A stretch of 64,000 nucleotides of DNA from Streptomyces werraensis (GCA_014656175.1 BNBX01000007.1:386987-450986); one strand, 5' to 3'; numbered from the stretch's first letter, positions 1 through 7,316 are shown. Numbers and translations: made by a program. Notes: a model not told the origin generated them from the sequence alone.

Positions 1-358
1 CGAAGGAGGTGAACTCGACCTCGCGGGACAGCTCGAAGCGGTCGATGGCCTTGATCAGGCCGATCATGCCGGTCTGCACGACGTCGTCCATGTCGTCGCC
101 CCGGCCGCGGAACCGCCCGGCCGCGAAGCGCACGAGGGACATGTTCATCTCGATGAGGGTGTTCCGCGCGTACTGGTACTCGCGGCTGCCTTCCTCCAGT
201 TCCGCGAGGCGGCGGAAGAACTGCCGGGAGAGCTCGCGGGCGTCGCGGGGCGCGACCGCGCACGGGTCGGCGGGATCGCGAAGGTCCTCGCTGCCGGCGC
301 CGGCCCTGATGTGCCCGTCGACGGTCCGCTCCTGCGACCGGATCACGGCGGTCCTCAT
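1..358 (-). CDS. sigL: SigB/SigF-family RNA polymerase sigma factor, 3' end cut by the window
   Basis: Alternative sigma factor of the stress/development (SigB/SigF) class; the first 119 codons are present and the rest lies left of the window. After a variable 35-residue N-terminus, residues 36-119 read as sigma region 1.2/2, including RQFFRRLAELEEGS, NTLIEMNMSLVRFAAGRFR, DDMDDVVQTGMIGLIKAIDRF and VEFTSF, the core-binding and -10 recognition part. The ATG at 358 is followed by MRTAVIRSQ. It is divergent from popR, with 299 bp between. A SigB-type promoter lies at 408-432, so it is probably switched on by SigB or a relative. The name sigL rests on position next to popR/clpP3/clpP4, as recalled for S. 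coelicolor SCO7278; the family call is firm, the paralogue less so. Confidence 0.85.
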   Translation of the reverse strand, partial: MRTAVIRSQERTVDGHIRAGAGSEDLRDPADPCAVAPRDARELSRQFFRRLAELEEGSREYQYARNTLIEMNMSLVRFAAGRFRGRGDDMDDVVQTGMIGLIKAIDRFELSREVEFTSF

Positions 359-407
359 TGCCCTCTCCCCACCAACGTCATGGCTGCCACGGGACTGGAG
401 CACCCGA

Positions 408-432
408 ATACCCCGGTTCCGCGGACCTATGC
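408..432 (-). promoter_or_regulatory. SigB-type promoter of the sigL-like gene
   Basis: Read on the minus strand: GCAT (432-429), 15-bp spacer, GGGTAT (413-408). This fits the SigB pattern reported for S. coelicolor (GNNT-N14-16-GGGTAC/T, from memory). The predicted start near 400 gives a leader of about 42 nt before the ATG at 358. Confidence 0.6.
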
Positions 433-507
433 CCGTCCATTTCCTCCGTGGCGGAAAGCGCCGGACCGCTCGGGGGAGACGCGGTCCGCACCGGCCGTCA
501 CGCCTGT

Positions 508-545
508 CGTCCGATGGTACGGCCCTGCCGTCCGATGGTACGGCC
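508..545. repeat. 17-bp direct repeat, period 21 bp, in the sigL-popR intergenic region
   Basis: CGTCCGATGGTACGGCC occurs at 508-524 and exactly again at 529-545, so the copies sit on the same helix face two turns apart. A shorter inverted match, ACCATCGG, follows at about 563-570. It may be an operator for popR or sigL; the binding protein is unknown. Confidence 0.5.
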
Positions 546-610
546 GCCGGTGCGGCGCGGCACCATCGGGGCGGAGGGAATTCGTCCGCTTTCCGGCTTC
601 ACTCAGGGCG

Positions 611-644
611 GAATCCCGCTCCCTTGCCCGCGGGAGCGGGATTC
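611..644. repeat. Perfect 13-bp inverted repeat just upstream of popR
   Basis: GAATCCCGCTCCC (611-623) and its exact complement GGGAGCGGGATTC (632-644) flank an 8-nt loop. It ends 13 bp before the popR start codon, so it is either an operator overlapping the promoter or an mRNA hairpin affecting translation. There is no T-tract, so a terminator is less likely. Confidence 0.6.
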
Positions 645-657
645 CTAGGCTGAGGAC

Positions 658-1077
658 GTGACCGATCACGCGCCGAACGAAGCCCGCGTCATTCCCCTGC
701 GACCCGGCCCTGCCGCCCCGGGTCCGCCGGCCCCGCCCGCCGCCGCGCCCAGAGAGCCGCTGTGGCGGCACCTCGTCGGCGACGTGCTGCGCAGGGAACG
801 GCAGGCCCAGGAGCGGACCCTCAAGGACGTCGCCGACGCGGCGCGGATCTCCATGCCCTACCTGTCGGAGGTCGAGCGCGGCCGCAAGGAGGCCTCCTCG
901 GAGGTCCTCGCGGCCGCCGCCGGCGCGCTCGGCCTGGGCCTCGGCGATCTGCTCGCCCGTACGCACGCCGAGCTGGTCCGGGTCACGTCGCGCCGGTCCG
1001 CCGTCCCCGCCCGCTCCGTGCGGAACGGCTCCGTGCGGAACGGCTCCGCGCCCGACGGGCTCTGCCTGGCAGCCTGA
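658..1077 (+). CDS. popR: PopR-like HTH activator of the clpP3-clpP4 operon, with C-terminal LAA degron
   Basis: DNA-binding regulator of 139 aa. A Pro/Ala-rich N-terminus of about 40 residues precedes an XRE-type helix-turn-helix at roughly 43-95 (TLKDVADAARISMPYLSEVERGRK). The tail carries an in-frame duplicated pentapeptide SVRNG and ends GLCLAA. In S. lividans, PopR activates clpP3-clpP4 and is itself degraded by the ClpP1 protease through C-terminal alanines (from memory), so the LAA end, which mimics an ssrA tag, fits that role. The gene converges on clpP4-clpP3, whose upstream region has a matching operator at 2452-2481. The GTG start at 658 has GAGG only 2 nt upstream, so translation may be leaderless or begin slightly downstream. 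Confidence 0.88.
   Translation: MTDHAPNEARVIPLRPGPAAPGPPAPPAAAPREPLWRHLVGDVLRRERQAQERTLKDVADAARISMPYLSEVERGRKEASSEVLAAAAGALGLGLGDLLARTHAELVRVTSRRSAVPARSVRNGSVRNGSAPDGLCLAA
1015..1044 (+). repeat. In-frame 15-bp tandem duplication in popR
   Basis: TCCGTGCGGAACGGC is repeated exactly twice, at 1015-1029 and 1030-1044, encoding SVRNG SVRNG in the linker between the DNA-binding domain and the C-terminal LAA. It looks like a recent slippage or unequal-exchange event that lengthened the tail. Confidence 0.8.
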
Positions 1078-1107
1078 GCGGCAGGCACCCCACGGCCCGG
1101 CGGCCGC

Positions 1108-1710
1108 TCAGACCGGAGCGGGCCGCCGGGTCAGCACCTCGTCGGCCAGGCCGTACGCCACGGCCTCGTGCGCGGTGAACACCTTGTCGCGGTCCATGTC
1201 CGCGCGCAGGGTCGCCACGTCGTGGTGCGTGTGCCGGGCCAGCACCTCCTCGACCTGCGCCCGGATCCGGGTCATCTCCTTCGCGCGCAGCGCCAGGTCC
1301 GACGCCGTGCCCTGCATCCCGCCGGAGGCCGGCTGGCCGAGCAGCACCCTCGCGTGCTCCAGCACGAACCGCCTCCCGGGATCCCCGCCGGCCAGCAGCA
1401 CGGCCGCCGTGGACGCCGCCTGCCCGACGCAGAACGTGGAGATCGGGGCCCGTACGAACGTCATGGTGTCGTAGATCGCCATGAGCGAGGTGTACGAGCC
1501 GCCGGGGGAGTTGAGGTACACCGCGATCTCGCTCTCCGGGGCCTCCGACTCCAGGTGCAGCAGCTGCGCGACGACCACGTTGGCCACGCCGTCGTCGATC
1601 TCCGTGCCCAGGAAGACGATCCGCTCGGCCAGCAGCCGGCTGAACACGTCGTAGGACCGCTCGCCGCGCGCGGTGCGCTCGACGACGTTCGGAATCGTGT
1701 ACGTCCCCAT
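1108..1710 (-). CDS. clpP4: ClpP4-like Clp protease subunit lacking the catalytic histidine
   Basis: ClpP-fold subunit of 200 aa, second gene of the clpP3-clpP4 operon. Its ATG overlaps the clpP3 stop (ATGA at 1708-1711), so the two are translationally coupled. The core includes YLNSPGGSYTSLMAIYDTM, the serine motif GQAASTAAVL and the aspartate region ADMDRDKVFTAHEAVAYG. Where active ClpP has an H in the ARIMIHQP-type motif, this protein reads ARVLLGQPASGG, so the triad histidine is replaced by glycine. By inference the subunit is inactive or poorly active alone and works in a mixed ring with ClpP3. Assignment as clpP4 follows operon order and the adjacent popR. Confidence 0.88.
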   Translation of the reverse strand: MGTYTIPNVVERTARGERSYDVFSRLLAERIVFLGTEIDDGVANVVVAQLLHLESEAPESEIAVYLNSPGGSYTSLMAIYDTMTFVRAPISTFCVGQAASTAAVLLAGGDPGRRFVLEHARVLLGQPASGGMQGTASDLALRAKEMTRIRAQVEEVLARHTHHDVATLRADMDRDKVFTAHEAVAYGLADEVLTRRPAPV

Positions 1711-2363
1711 CAGTGCAGCCCCATCCTCGGTCGCGCGGCCGCCGGACGGACGTCGTCCAGCGAGTCCAGCACCCGGTCGACCATTCCGTACGCGCGGGCC
1801 TGTTCGGCCGTGAACCAGCGGTCCCGGTCGCCGTCCCGCGAGATGGTCTCCGGGGTCTGGCCCGTGTGCTCGGCGGTGATCCGCTCGATGGTCCGCTTGG
1901 TGAACTCCAGGTTCTCCGCCTGGATCTCGATGTCGGCGGCACTCCCGCCGATGCCGCCCGACGGCTGGTGCATCATGATCCGCGCGTTCGGCAGGGCGTA
2001 GCGCTTGCCGGGCGTGCCGACGCAGAGCAGGAACTGTCCCATGCTGGCCGCGAAGCCCATGGCCAGGGTGGCGACGTCGTTGGGGATCAGCCGCATCGTG
2101 TCGTAGATGGCGAGTCCGGCGTGCACCGAGCCGCCGGGGCTGTTGATGTACAGGCTGATGTCGGTGCGCGGGTCCTCGGCGGACAGGAGCAGCAGCTGGG
2201 CGCACACCCGGTTCGCGGACACCTCGTCGACCTGGGTGCCGAGCACCACGATCCGCTGGGCGAGCAACTGGGCGGCGAGGTGGTCGTCGAAGCGGCTCGG
2301 CGGCGTCTCGCCGTCCTCGGCCCGGGGCGGGACCGGCCGCGGGCCGGCGGTGAGTGGTGACAT
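1710..2363 (-). CDS. clpP3: ClpP3-like ATP-dependent Clp protease proteolytic subunit
   Basis: Serine peptidase subunit (S14), 217 aa, expected to form a tetradecameric chamber used with a Clp ATPase. A 25-residue Pro-rich leader precedes the fold. Visible motifs are LYINSPGGSVHAGLAIYDTM, the nucleophile in GFAASMGQFLL, the triad His in ARIMMHQPSGG and the Asp in SRDGDRDRWF, so all three catalytic residues are present. GGGAG lies about 6 nt before the ATG at 2363. It is the first gene of the pair, and clpP4 starts inside its stop codon. The tandem PopR-type operator about 90 bp upstream indicates activation by PopR, normally a backup system expressed when ClpP1 is lost (known in S. lividans). 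Confidence 0.92.
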   Translation of the reverse strand: MSPLTAGPRPVPPRAEDGETPPSRFDDHLAAQLLAQRIVVLGTQVDEVSANRVCAQLLLLSAEDPRTDISLYINSPGGSVHAGLAIYDTMRLIPNDVATLAMGFAASMGQFLLCVGTPGKRYALPNARIMMHQPSGGIGGSAADIEIQAENLEFTKRTIERITAEHTGQTPETISRDGDRDRWFTAEQARAYGMVDRVLDSLDDVRPAAARPRMGLH

Positions 2364-2451
2364 GGACGCTCCCGTGGATCACTGGTCGGAGCACGGCCGG
2401 ACGGCCGTGTGCGTCCACTGTCGGCGTGCCGGGGCCGCCGCCGTGGGAATC

Positions 2452-2481
2452 TCTGCCCGCGGCAGATTCGCCCAGGGCAGA
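2452..2481 (-). promoter_or_regulatory. Tandem PopR-type operator upstream of clpP3-clpP4
   Basis: TCTGCC-CGC-GGCAGA at 2452-2466 is a perfect palindrome. It is followed immediately by a second 15-bp site, TTCGCC-CAG-GGCAGA (2467-2481), with one perfect and one degenerate half. TCTGCC-N3-GGCAGA is the motif I recall for PopR at the S. lividans clpP3 promoter. It lies 90-120 bp upstream of the clpP3 ATG, a normal place for an activator site. Confidence 0.8.
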
Positions 2482-2600
2482 GCGGCCCCGGACGGGTCCT
2501 GAACGGCGGATGTGCCGGCCCACCGATGAGTTCCGCCGCCGCGGCCGGTCTGCACCGGTGACCGCGTTCCGACGAGGGGCGCCACACCTGGGAGGTACTC

Positions 2601-3086
2601 ATGGACACCGACGGATTCACCACCTGCCTGTGGTTCGACGGCCAGGCCGAGGAGGCGGCGCGGTTCTACGTCTCCGTCTTCGGCAACTCCAAGCTCGGCG
2701 AGGTCGTCCGCAACACCGGCGCCACCCCCGGCGAGGCGGGCTCCGTGCTCACCGTGGAGTTCACGGCCAACGGCCAGAAGTTCGTCGCCCTCAACGGCGG
2801 ACCGGAGTTCACCTTCAACGAGGCGATCTCCTTCCAGCTCGACTGCGACGACCAGGCGGAGATCGACCACTACTGGGAGAAGCTGGTCGAGGGCGGCGGC
2901 GAGCACGGCCCCTGCGGCTGGCTCAAGGACCGCTACGGAGTCTCCTGGCAGGTCAACGCCAAGCGGCTCACGCAGATGATCGGGGACCCGGACCGGGAGA
3001 AGGCCGACCGCGCGCTGAAGTCCATGATGACGATGGGCAAGCTGGACCTCGCGGAGCTGGAGAAGGCGTACGCGGGCGGGGCGTGA
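2601..3086 (+). CDS. VOC-superfamily protein, PhnB/3-dmu-9_3-mt type
   Basis: A 161-residue single-domain protein of the vicinal-oxygen-chelate fold, in the subgroup often labelled PhnB or 3-demethylubiquinone methyltransferase-like. Diagnostic stretches are the opening FTTCLWFDGQAEEAARFYVS, the middle FVALNGGPEFTFNEAISFQL, and the end GWLKDRYGVSWQVNAKRL. Most such Streptomyces proteins have no proven reaction; some bind metals or hydrophobic ligands. GGGAGG sits 7-8 nt before the ATG. It is divergent from clpP3 across 237 bp that hold the PopR operator, so a shared influence is possible but not shown. Family call firm, substrate unknown. Confidence 0.85.
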   Translation: MDTDGFTTCLWFDGQAEEAARFYVSVFGNSKLGEVVRNTGATPGEAGSVLTVEFTANGQKFVALNGGPEFTFNEAISFQLDCDDQAEIDHYWEKLVEGGGEHGPCGWLKDRYGVSWQVNAKRLTQMIGDPDREKADRALKSMMTMGKLDLAELEKAYAGGA

Positions 3087-3113
3087 CACCCCGGCCCGCG
3101 GGGGCCCCGGTCT

Positions 3114-3130
3114 CGGGGGCTCCGCCCCCG
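3114..3130. terminator. Short G/C hairpin after the VOC gene
   Basis: CGGGGGC (3114-3120), loop TCC, GCCCCCG (3124-3130) form a perfect 7-bp stem 28 bp after the stop codon. The hairpin and the following GTTCCCCGCGCC-like tract belong to a sequence type scattered through Streptomyces intergenic regions. It probably acts as a transcript end without a T-tract. Confidence 0.45.
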
Positions 3131-3253
3131 GACCCCCGTTCACCGCAGTTCCCCGCGCCTCTGGGGGCGCTCCTCCGGCGCGCGTGCCCGCCCGGGCGTG
3201 GCTAGCGTGAGTCGGAAGACCGAAGACCACCCGTGACGCGGAGGGCCGCAGCC

Positions 3254-4048
3254 ATGGCCGCACCACCCGAAGGAACCCCCTGCTGGGCCGACGCCGTGTT
3301 CGACGACCTGGACGTGGCCGAGGACTTCTACGGCCACGTCCTCGGCTGGACCTTCGGCGAGACGTCGCCCGAGCAGGGCGGCTACACACAGGCGTACGCC
3401 GACGGCAAGGCGGTGGCCGCCGTCGTGCCGCCCATGCCGGGCCAAGAGGGCACCTCCCAGTGGTGCCTCTACCTCGCCGCCCGGGACGCCTCCGCCACCG
3501 CCGCCCGCATCCGCGAGCACGGCGGCGAACTGCTGATGGAGCCCGTGCAGGTCGCCGACTACGGCACGATGTGCCTCGCCCGCGACCCCGGCGGGGCAGT
3601 CTTCGGGGTGTGGCAGGCCGGCACCCACGAGGGCTTCCAGGCGACGGGGACACCGGGCGCGTACTGCTGGGCGGAGGTCTGCACGCGCGAACCGGAGAAG
3701 TCCGACGCGTTCTTCCCGGCCGTCTTCCCCTACCGGTCCGAGCAGCTCGAGGGCGAGACGGACTTCCGCGTCCACGTCCTGGGGGAGCGCCCCGTCCTCG
3801 GCCGGATGCGGATGACCGACGACTTCCCGCCCGAGACGCCCCCCTACATCAACGTGTACTTCGCCGTGGACGACTGCGACGCGGCCGTGGCCCGGGCGAC
3901 CGAACGCGGCGGGGTGCCGCGGTTCGGGCCGGCGGACTCGCCGTTCGGACGCTTCGCGGCTGTCAGCGACCCGCAGGGCGCCGACTTCTCGGTCATCGAC
4001 CTCACCACCACCAAGGGCGAGATGCCGGGCACCCGACCCGTCGGCTGA
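3254..4048 (+). CDS. Two-domain VOC (glyoxalase-like) protein
   Basis: A 264-residue protein with two tandem VOC modules: residues about 5-120 (CWADAVFDDLDVAEDFYGHVLGWTF ending DPGGAVFGVWQ) and about 128-255 (YCWAEVCTREPEKSDAFF ending DPQGADFSVIDL). This arrangement is common in actinobacterial hydroxylase- or bleomycin-resistance-like proteins of unknown substrate. I chose the ATG at 3254 because GGAGG lies about 9 nt upstream; a GTG at 3233 would add seven residues. It follows the single-domain VOC gene, but a hairpin between them suggests separate transcription. Confidence 0.85.
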   Translation: MAAPPEGTPCWADAVFDDLDVAEDFYGHVLGWTFGETSPEQGGYTQAYADGKAVAAVVPPMPGQEGTSQWCLYLAARDASATAARIREHGGELLMEPVQVADYGTMCLARDPGGAVFGVWQAGTHEGFQATGTPGAYCWAEVCTREPEKSDAFFPAVFPYRSEQLEGETDFRVHVLGERPVLGRMRMTDDFPPETPPYINVYFAVDDCDAAVARATERGGVPRFGPADSPFGRFAAVSDPQGADFSVIDLTTTKGEMPGTRPVG

Positions 4049-4090
4049 GCGGAACGGGGGCACCTGCCCGGCCATGGCATGATCGGTCGC

Positions 4091-4786
4091 ATGCGTGAAC
4101 GTGTGGTGGCCGCCTGCGACGGGGCCTCGAAGGGAAACCCCGGACCGGCCGGCTGGGCCTGGGTGATCGCGGACGGCTCCGGGACCCCGGACCGCTGGGA
4201 GGCCGGCGCCCTCGGCACCGCCACCAACAACGTCGCCGAACTCACCGCCCTGGAGCGGCTCCTCGCGGCCACCGACCCCGGTGTGCCGCTCGAGGTGCGG
4301 ATGGACTCGCAGTACGCCATGAAGGCCGTCACCATCTGGCTGCCCGGCTGGAAGCGCAACGGCTGGCGCACCGCCGCCGGGAAGCCCGTCGCCAACCAGG
4401 AGCTCGTCGTCCGCATCGACGGCCTGCTCCAGGACCGCTCCGTCGAGTTCCGCTACGTGCCCGCCCACCAGGTCGACGGCGACCGGCTCAACGACTTCGC
4501 CGACCGTGCCGCCAGCCAGGCGGCCTCCGCCCAGCAGGACGCGGGCAGCGCACAAGGCTCGCCCGAGCCGCCGCCGTCCGTGCCGCGCCCGTCCTCCGGC
4601 GGCTCCTCCCGCCGCGCCCCGGGCGGCGCCAGGTCCGCCCGCAAGCCGGGAGGTTCCTCCCGCACCATCAAGGCGAAGTTCCCCGGCCGCTGCCCGTGCG
4701 GACGGCCGTACGCGGCGGGTGAGCCCATCGCCAAGAACGACAAGGGGTGGGGCCACCCCGAGTGCCGGACGGCCGTCGGCGCCTGA
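4091..4786 (+). CDS. rnhA: Ribonuclease HI with zinc-ribbon-like C-terminal extension
   Basis: Cleaves the RNA strand of RNA-DNA hybrids. The RNase H domain spans about residues 1-145. The four acidic residues are visible in ACDGASKGNPGPAGW, VAELTALERLL, MDSQYAMKAV and NDFADRAA, with the flexible HQVDGDR loop before the last. A Ser/Pro/Arg-rich linker follows, then a C-terminal segment (about 190-231) with CPCGRPY and GWGHPEC that resembles a small metal-binding module. At 231 aa it is longer than the classic 155-aa enzyme. The ATG at 4091 places the first Asp near residue 9; an ATG at 4079 is also possible. It matches the type I RNase H recalled at this locus in S. coelicolor (SCO7284). Confidence 0.87.
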   Translation: MRERVVAACDGASKGNPGPAGWAWVIADGSGTPDRWEAGALGTATNNVAELTALERLLAATDPGVPLEVRMDSQYAMKAVTIWLPGWKRNGWRTAAGKPVANQELVVRIDGLLQDRSVEFRYVPAHQVDGDRLNDFADRAASQAASAQQDAGSAQGSPEPPPSVPRPSSGGSSRRAPGGARSARKPGGSSRTIKAKFPGRCPCGRPYAAGEPIAKNDKGWGHPECRTAVGA

Positions 4787-4849
4787 GCGGGTCGTCCGCG
4801 CGGGGGAGCCACCGGCCGCCCGGCCGGGACGGATGACAGACTGACCGGC

Positions 4850-5833
4850 ATGGAAGAGCGCACTTTCGACAGGTCGGGACAGCACGCATCCGTGATCGGT
4901 CTCGGCACATGGCAGCTCGGCGCCGACTGGGGCGACGTCGACGACAAGGAAGCCCTCGCGGTGCTGGAGGCCGCCGCCGAGTCGGGCGTCACCTTCTTCG
5001 ACACCGCCGACGTCTACGGTGACGGACGCAGCGAGCAGACCATCGCGTCGTTCCTCAGCGGACGGCCCGACCTGCACGTGCTGGTCGCCACCAAGATGGG
5101 CCGCCGTGTCGACCAGATCCCCGAGAACTACGTCCTGGACAACTTCCGCGCCTGGAACGACCGCTCCCGGCGCAACCTGGGCGTCGACCGCATCGACCTG
5201 GTGCAGCTGCACTGCCCGCCCACCCCCGTCTACTCCACCGACGAGGTCTTCGACGCCCTCGACACCCTTGTCGAGGAGGAGCGGATCGCCGCCTACGGCG
5301 TGAGCGTGGAGACCTGTGCCGAGGCCCTGACCGCCATCGCCCGGCCGAATGTGGCCAGCGTGCAGATCATCCTCAACCCGTTCCGCATGAAGCCGCTGCG
5401 CGAGGTGCTCCCCGCCGCGCGCGAGGCCGGCGTCGGCGTCATCGCCCGTGTCCCGCTCGCCTCCGGCCTGCTGTCCGGCAAGTACACCAAGGACACCGTC
5501 TTCCCGGAGAACGACCACCGCACCTTCAACCGGCACGGCGAGGCCTTCGACCAGGGCGAGACCTTCTCCGGCGTGGACTGGACGACCGGCGTCGAGGCCG
5601 CCGCCGAGTTCGCGGCGCTGGCCCCCGAGGGATACACCCCGGCCCAGCTCGCGCTGCGCTGGATCGTCCGGCAGCCCGGCGTCACCACCGTCATCCCCGG
5701 CGCCCGCTCGCCCGAACAGGCCCGCGCCAACGCGGCCGCGGCCCGGCTGCCCGAGCTGTCCGACTCCACCCTCGCCGCGATCACCGACCTCTACGACCGG
5801 CGGATCCGCGAGCAGGTGGAGAGCCGCTGGTGA
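4850..5833 (+). CDS. Aldo/keto reductase
   Basis: NADPH-dependent oxidoreductase of 327 aa with the AKR (beta/alpha)8 barrel. The N-terminus has VIGLGTWQLGADWG, then the catalytic Asp/Tyr pair in TFFDTADVYGDGRSE, the Lys in VATKMGRR, and the His region in DLVQLHCPP. The cofactor end reads TVIPGARSPEQARANAAAA. This sub-group reduces small aldehydes or ketones, often under stress, but the substrate cannot be read from sequence. The gene starts 63 bp after rnhA in the same direction with only a weak ribosome site, and converges closely on the short minus-strand gene ending at 5844. Confidence 0.9.
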   Translation: MEERTFDRSGQHASVIGLGTWQLGADWGDVDDKEALAVLEAAAESGVTFFDTADVYGDGRSEQTIASFLSGRPDLHVLVATKMGRRVDQIPENYVLDNFRAWNDRSRRNLGVDRIDLVQLHCPPTPVYSTDEVFDALDTLVEEERIAAYGVSVETCAEALTAIARPNVASVQIILNPFRMKPLREVLPAAREAGVGVIARVPLASGLLSGKYTKDTVFPENDHRTFNRHGEAFDQGETFSGVDWTTGVEAAAEFAALAPEGYTPAQLALRWIVRQPGVTTVIPGARSPEQARANAAAARLPELSDSTLAAITDLYDRRIREQVESRW

Positions 5834-5843
5834 CGGAGGAGCG

Positions 5844-6185
5844 TCAGGACTCCAGCACGAGCTGACGCTCCTGCTCCTGGTCGCCGGCGGCGGCGCCCTC
5901 GTCGCGGGCCGTGAAAACCCGCGACAGCGCGTCGCTCGCCCGGCGCACCGCCTCCGGGGTGCCCTGCACGGTGACGGTCACCGGCTCCGACAAGGGCCGG
6001 TGACCGTCCTCCGCCGTGCCCGTGCCTTCGCCCTCGCCGCCGAACGTCGCCATGCGGACGGTCGCGTCCGTGTCCGAGGGCCGCTCCTGCGGCGGCCCGA
6101 ACGTGCCTTCCAGCGCGCCGACGACCGCCCGGGCGTCGGCGGCGTCCCCGCCGCTGAGTGTCACGGTGAGCTGGGTGTCCGACAT
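5844..6185 (-). CDS. Small hypothetical protein (113 aa)
   Basis: I do not recognise the family. The protein opens MSDTQLTVTLSGGDAADARAVVGALEG and has a charged middle with a Gly/Glu run. A second short beta-alpha unit, VTVTVQGTPEAVRRASDALSRVF, resembles the first, suggesting a duplicated ferredoxin-like or ACT-like half. It is soluble and acidic. The ATG at 6185 is the only sensible start. It is divergent from the DUF6328 gene across 129 bp. A near-consensus SigB-type promoter lies at 6226-6250, so it may be a stress-induced gene. Confidence 0.65.
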   Translation of the reverse strand: MSDTQLTVTLSGGDAADARAVVGALEGTFGPPQERPSDTDATVRMATFGGEGEGTGTAEDGHRPLSEPVTVTVQGTPEAVRRASDALSRVFTARDEGAAAGDQEQERQLVLES

Positions 6186-6225
6186 GTGTCCCACTTTCGT
6201 CCGGCCTGGTCGTGTCGCCGACCGT

Positions 6226-6250
6226 GTAACCGTGCCCCGCCCCGCCAAAC
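6226..6250 (-). promoter_or_regulatory. Possible SigB-like promoter, one mismatch
   Basis: Minus strand GTTT (6250-6247), 15-bp spacer, GGTTAC (6231-6226); the -10 differs from GGGTAC at one base. The distance to the ATG at 6185 is about 35 nt from the predicted start. It is suggestive only. Confidence 0.35.
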
Positions 6251-6314
6251 CGGCGGTGGGAGGAGGCTCCCTTTCGGGGAAACCGGAGGGGGAGACCCGA
6301 TCGAAGGAGGCACC

Positions 6315-6812
6315 GTGCCGGACACGGAGCAGGGCGGGAGCAGGCGCCGCGGGCGCAACGAGACCGAGGAGGAGAGAGCGGACCGGATGTGGACCGAGCT
6401 CATCCAGGAGGTCCGTGTGGCCCAGATGGGCGTGCAGATCCTGTTCGGTTTTCTGCTGACGGTCGTGTTCACCCCGACCTACGAGGACCTGTCCGGCACC
6501 GACAAGACCATCTACATCGTCACGGTGGTGATGGGCGCCTGCGCGACCGGGGCGCTGATCGGCCCGGTGTCGCTGCACCGGCTCGTCAGCGGACGGCGCA
6601 TCAAACCGCAGGCGGTGCGGTGGGCGTCACGGCTCACCCTGCTGGGACTGGCGCTGCTGCTGGTCACCACCAGCTCCTCGCTGCTGCTCATCCTGCGGGT
6701 GGCCAGCCACGACGACTTCGTGCCGTACCTGGTGGCCGGGGTGGTGTGCTGGTACCTGCTGTGCTGGTTCGGGCTGCCGATGTGGGCGCGCTACCGCCAC
6801 ACCACGCGCTGA
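6315..6812 (+). CDS. DUF6328-family four-helix membrane protein
   Basis: A 165-residue integral membrane protein. A charged N-terminus (RRRGRNETEEERADRMW) precedes four hydrophobic helices at about 43-62, 73-92, 103-126 and 133-155, the last ending in WFGLPMWARYR. It matches the DUF6328 family; no enzymatic role is known. The GTG at 6315 is preceded by a strong AAGGAGG, which fixes the start. Its stop codon lies inside a 20-bp tandem duplication (6793-6833). Confidence 0.8.
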   Translation: MPDTEQGGSRRRGRNETEEERADRMWTELIQEVRVAQMGVQILFGFLLTVVFTPTYEDLSGTDKTIYIVTVVMGACATGALIGPVSLHRLVSGRRIKPQAVRWASRLTLLGLALLLVTTSSSLLLILRVASHDDFVPYLVAGVVCWYLLCWFGLPMWARYRHTTR

Positions 6813-6833
6813 CACCGCCACACCACGCGCTGA
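6793..6833 (+). repeat. 20-bp tandem duplication covering the DUF6328 stop codon
   Basis: ACCGCCACACCACGCGCTGA occurs at 6793-6812 and again at 6814-6833, period 21. The first copy ends with the TGA stop, so the duplication leaves the protein intact and repeats its last codons in the untranslated tail. Confidence 0.85.
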
Positions 6834-6853
6834 TCGCGAGGGCTCACGAGGGT

Positions 6854-7279
6854 TCAGCTGTTGGCGAGGACGTCCGCGAGGAAGTCGTCCACGCGGACCT
6901 CCTCGCACCCCGGCGGCACCAGCCGGTGGGTCTCGGTCAGGAACTCCCCGACGGCCTCCGCCCAGGCGAACACCACCGCGTGGTGCCTGCCGCCGTCGGC
7001 GCGCGCCTCGCCCAGGAACTCCATCCGCAGCTCCCGTCCCACACCGCGGGCCTGCGGACTCAGCCGCACGTCGCCTATGCCGACCGGACGGCTCAGACCG
7101 GCGGTGACCATCTCCCGGTCCAGCTGCCAGCGCGCCAGCACCCGGCCGTCGAGGGTGAAGACGGCCGTGACGGCGAACGGGTCCGACGGGTCGTAGCTCA
7201 GGTGGGCGAGCACGGGAAAACGCTCCGTGTCGCCCGCCTGGAGCTCCACCACCAGGGTCTTGTGCACGAACGAGTTCAC
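6854..7279 (-). CDS. ssgC: SsgA-like sporulation/cell-division protein (SsgC type)
   Basis: SALP-family protein of 141 aa. Members control septum placement, peptidoglycan maintenance and sporulation in actinomycetes. Family features seen here are the start NSFVHKTLVVELQ, the block VLAHLSYDPSDPFAVTAVF, ARWQLDREMVTAGL and GDVRLSPQARG. I chose the GTG at 7279 because CGGAGG lies 6 nt upstream; the open frame continues to 7372 without family similarity. A SigB-type promoter at 7317-7340 gives a leader of about 30 nt, linking the gene to the stress/development regulon. The ssgC name rests on recalled position (SCO7289) near rnhA. Confidence 0.83.
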   Translation of the reverse strand: MNSFVHKTLVVELQAGDTERFPVLAHLSYDPSDPFAVTAVFTLDGRVLARWQLDREMVTAGLSRPVGIGDVRLSPQARGVGRELRMEFLGEARADGGRHHAVVFAWAEAVGEFLTETHRLVPPGCEEVRVDDFLADVLANS

Positions 7280-7316
7280 CAGGCGCCTCCGGGACGTACC
7301 GACGTAGAGCCCTCTA

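Noticed and set aside
1061..1072. A further TCTGCC...GGCAG palindrome at the end of popR
   Set aside because: The spacing is 1 nt rather than 3 nt and it lies inside the coding end, so it is more likely a by-product of the codons for CLAA.
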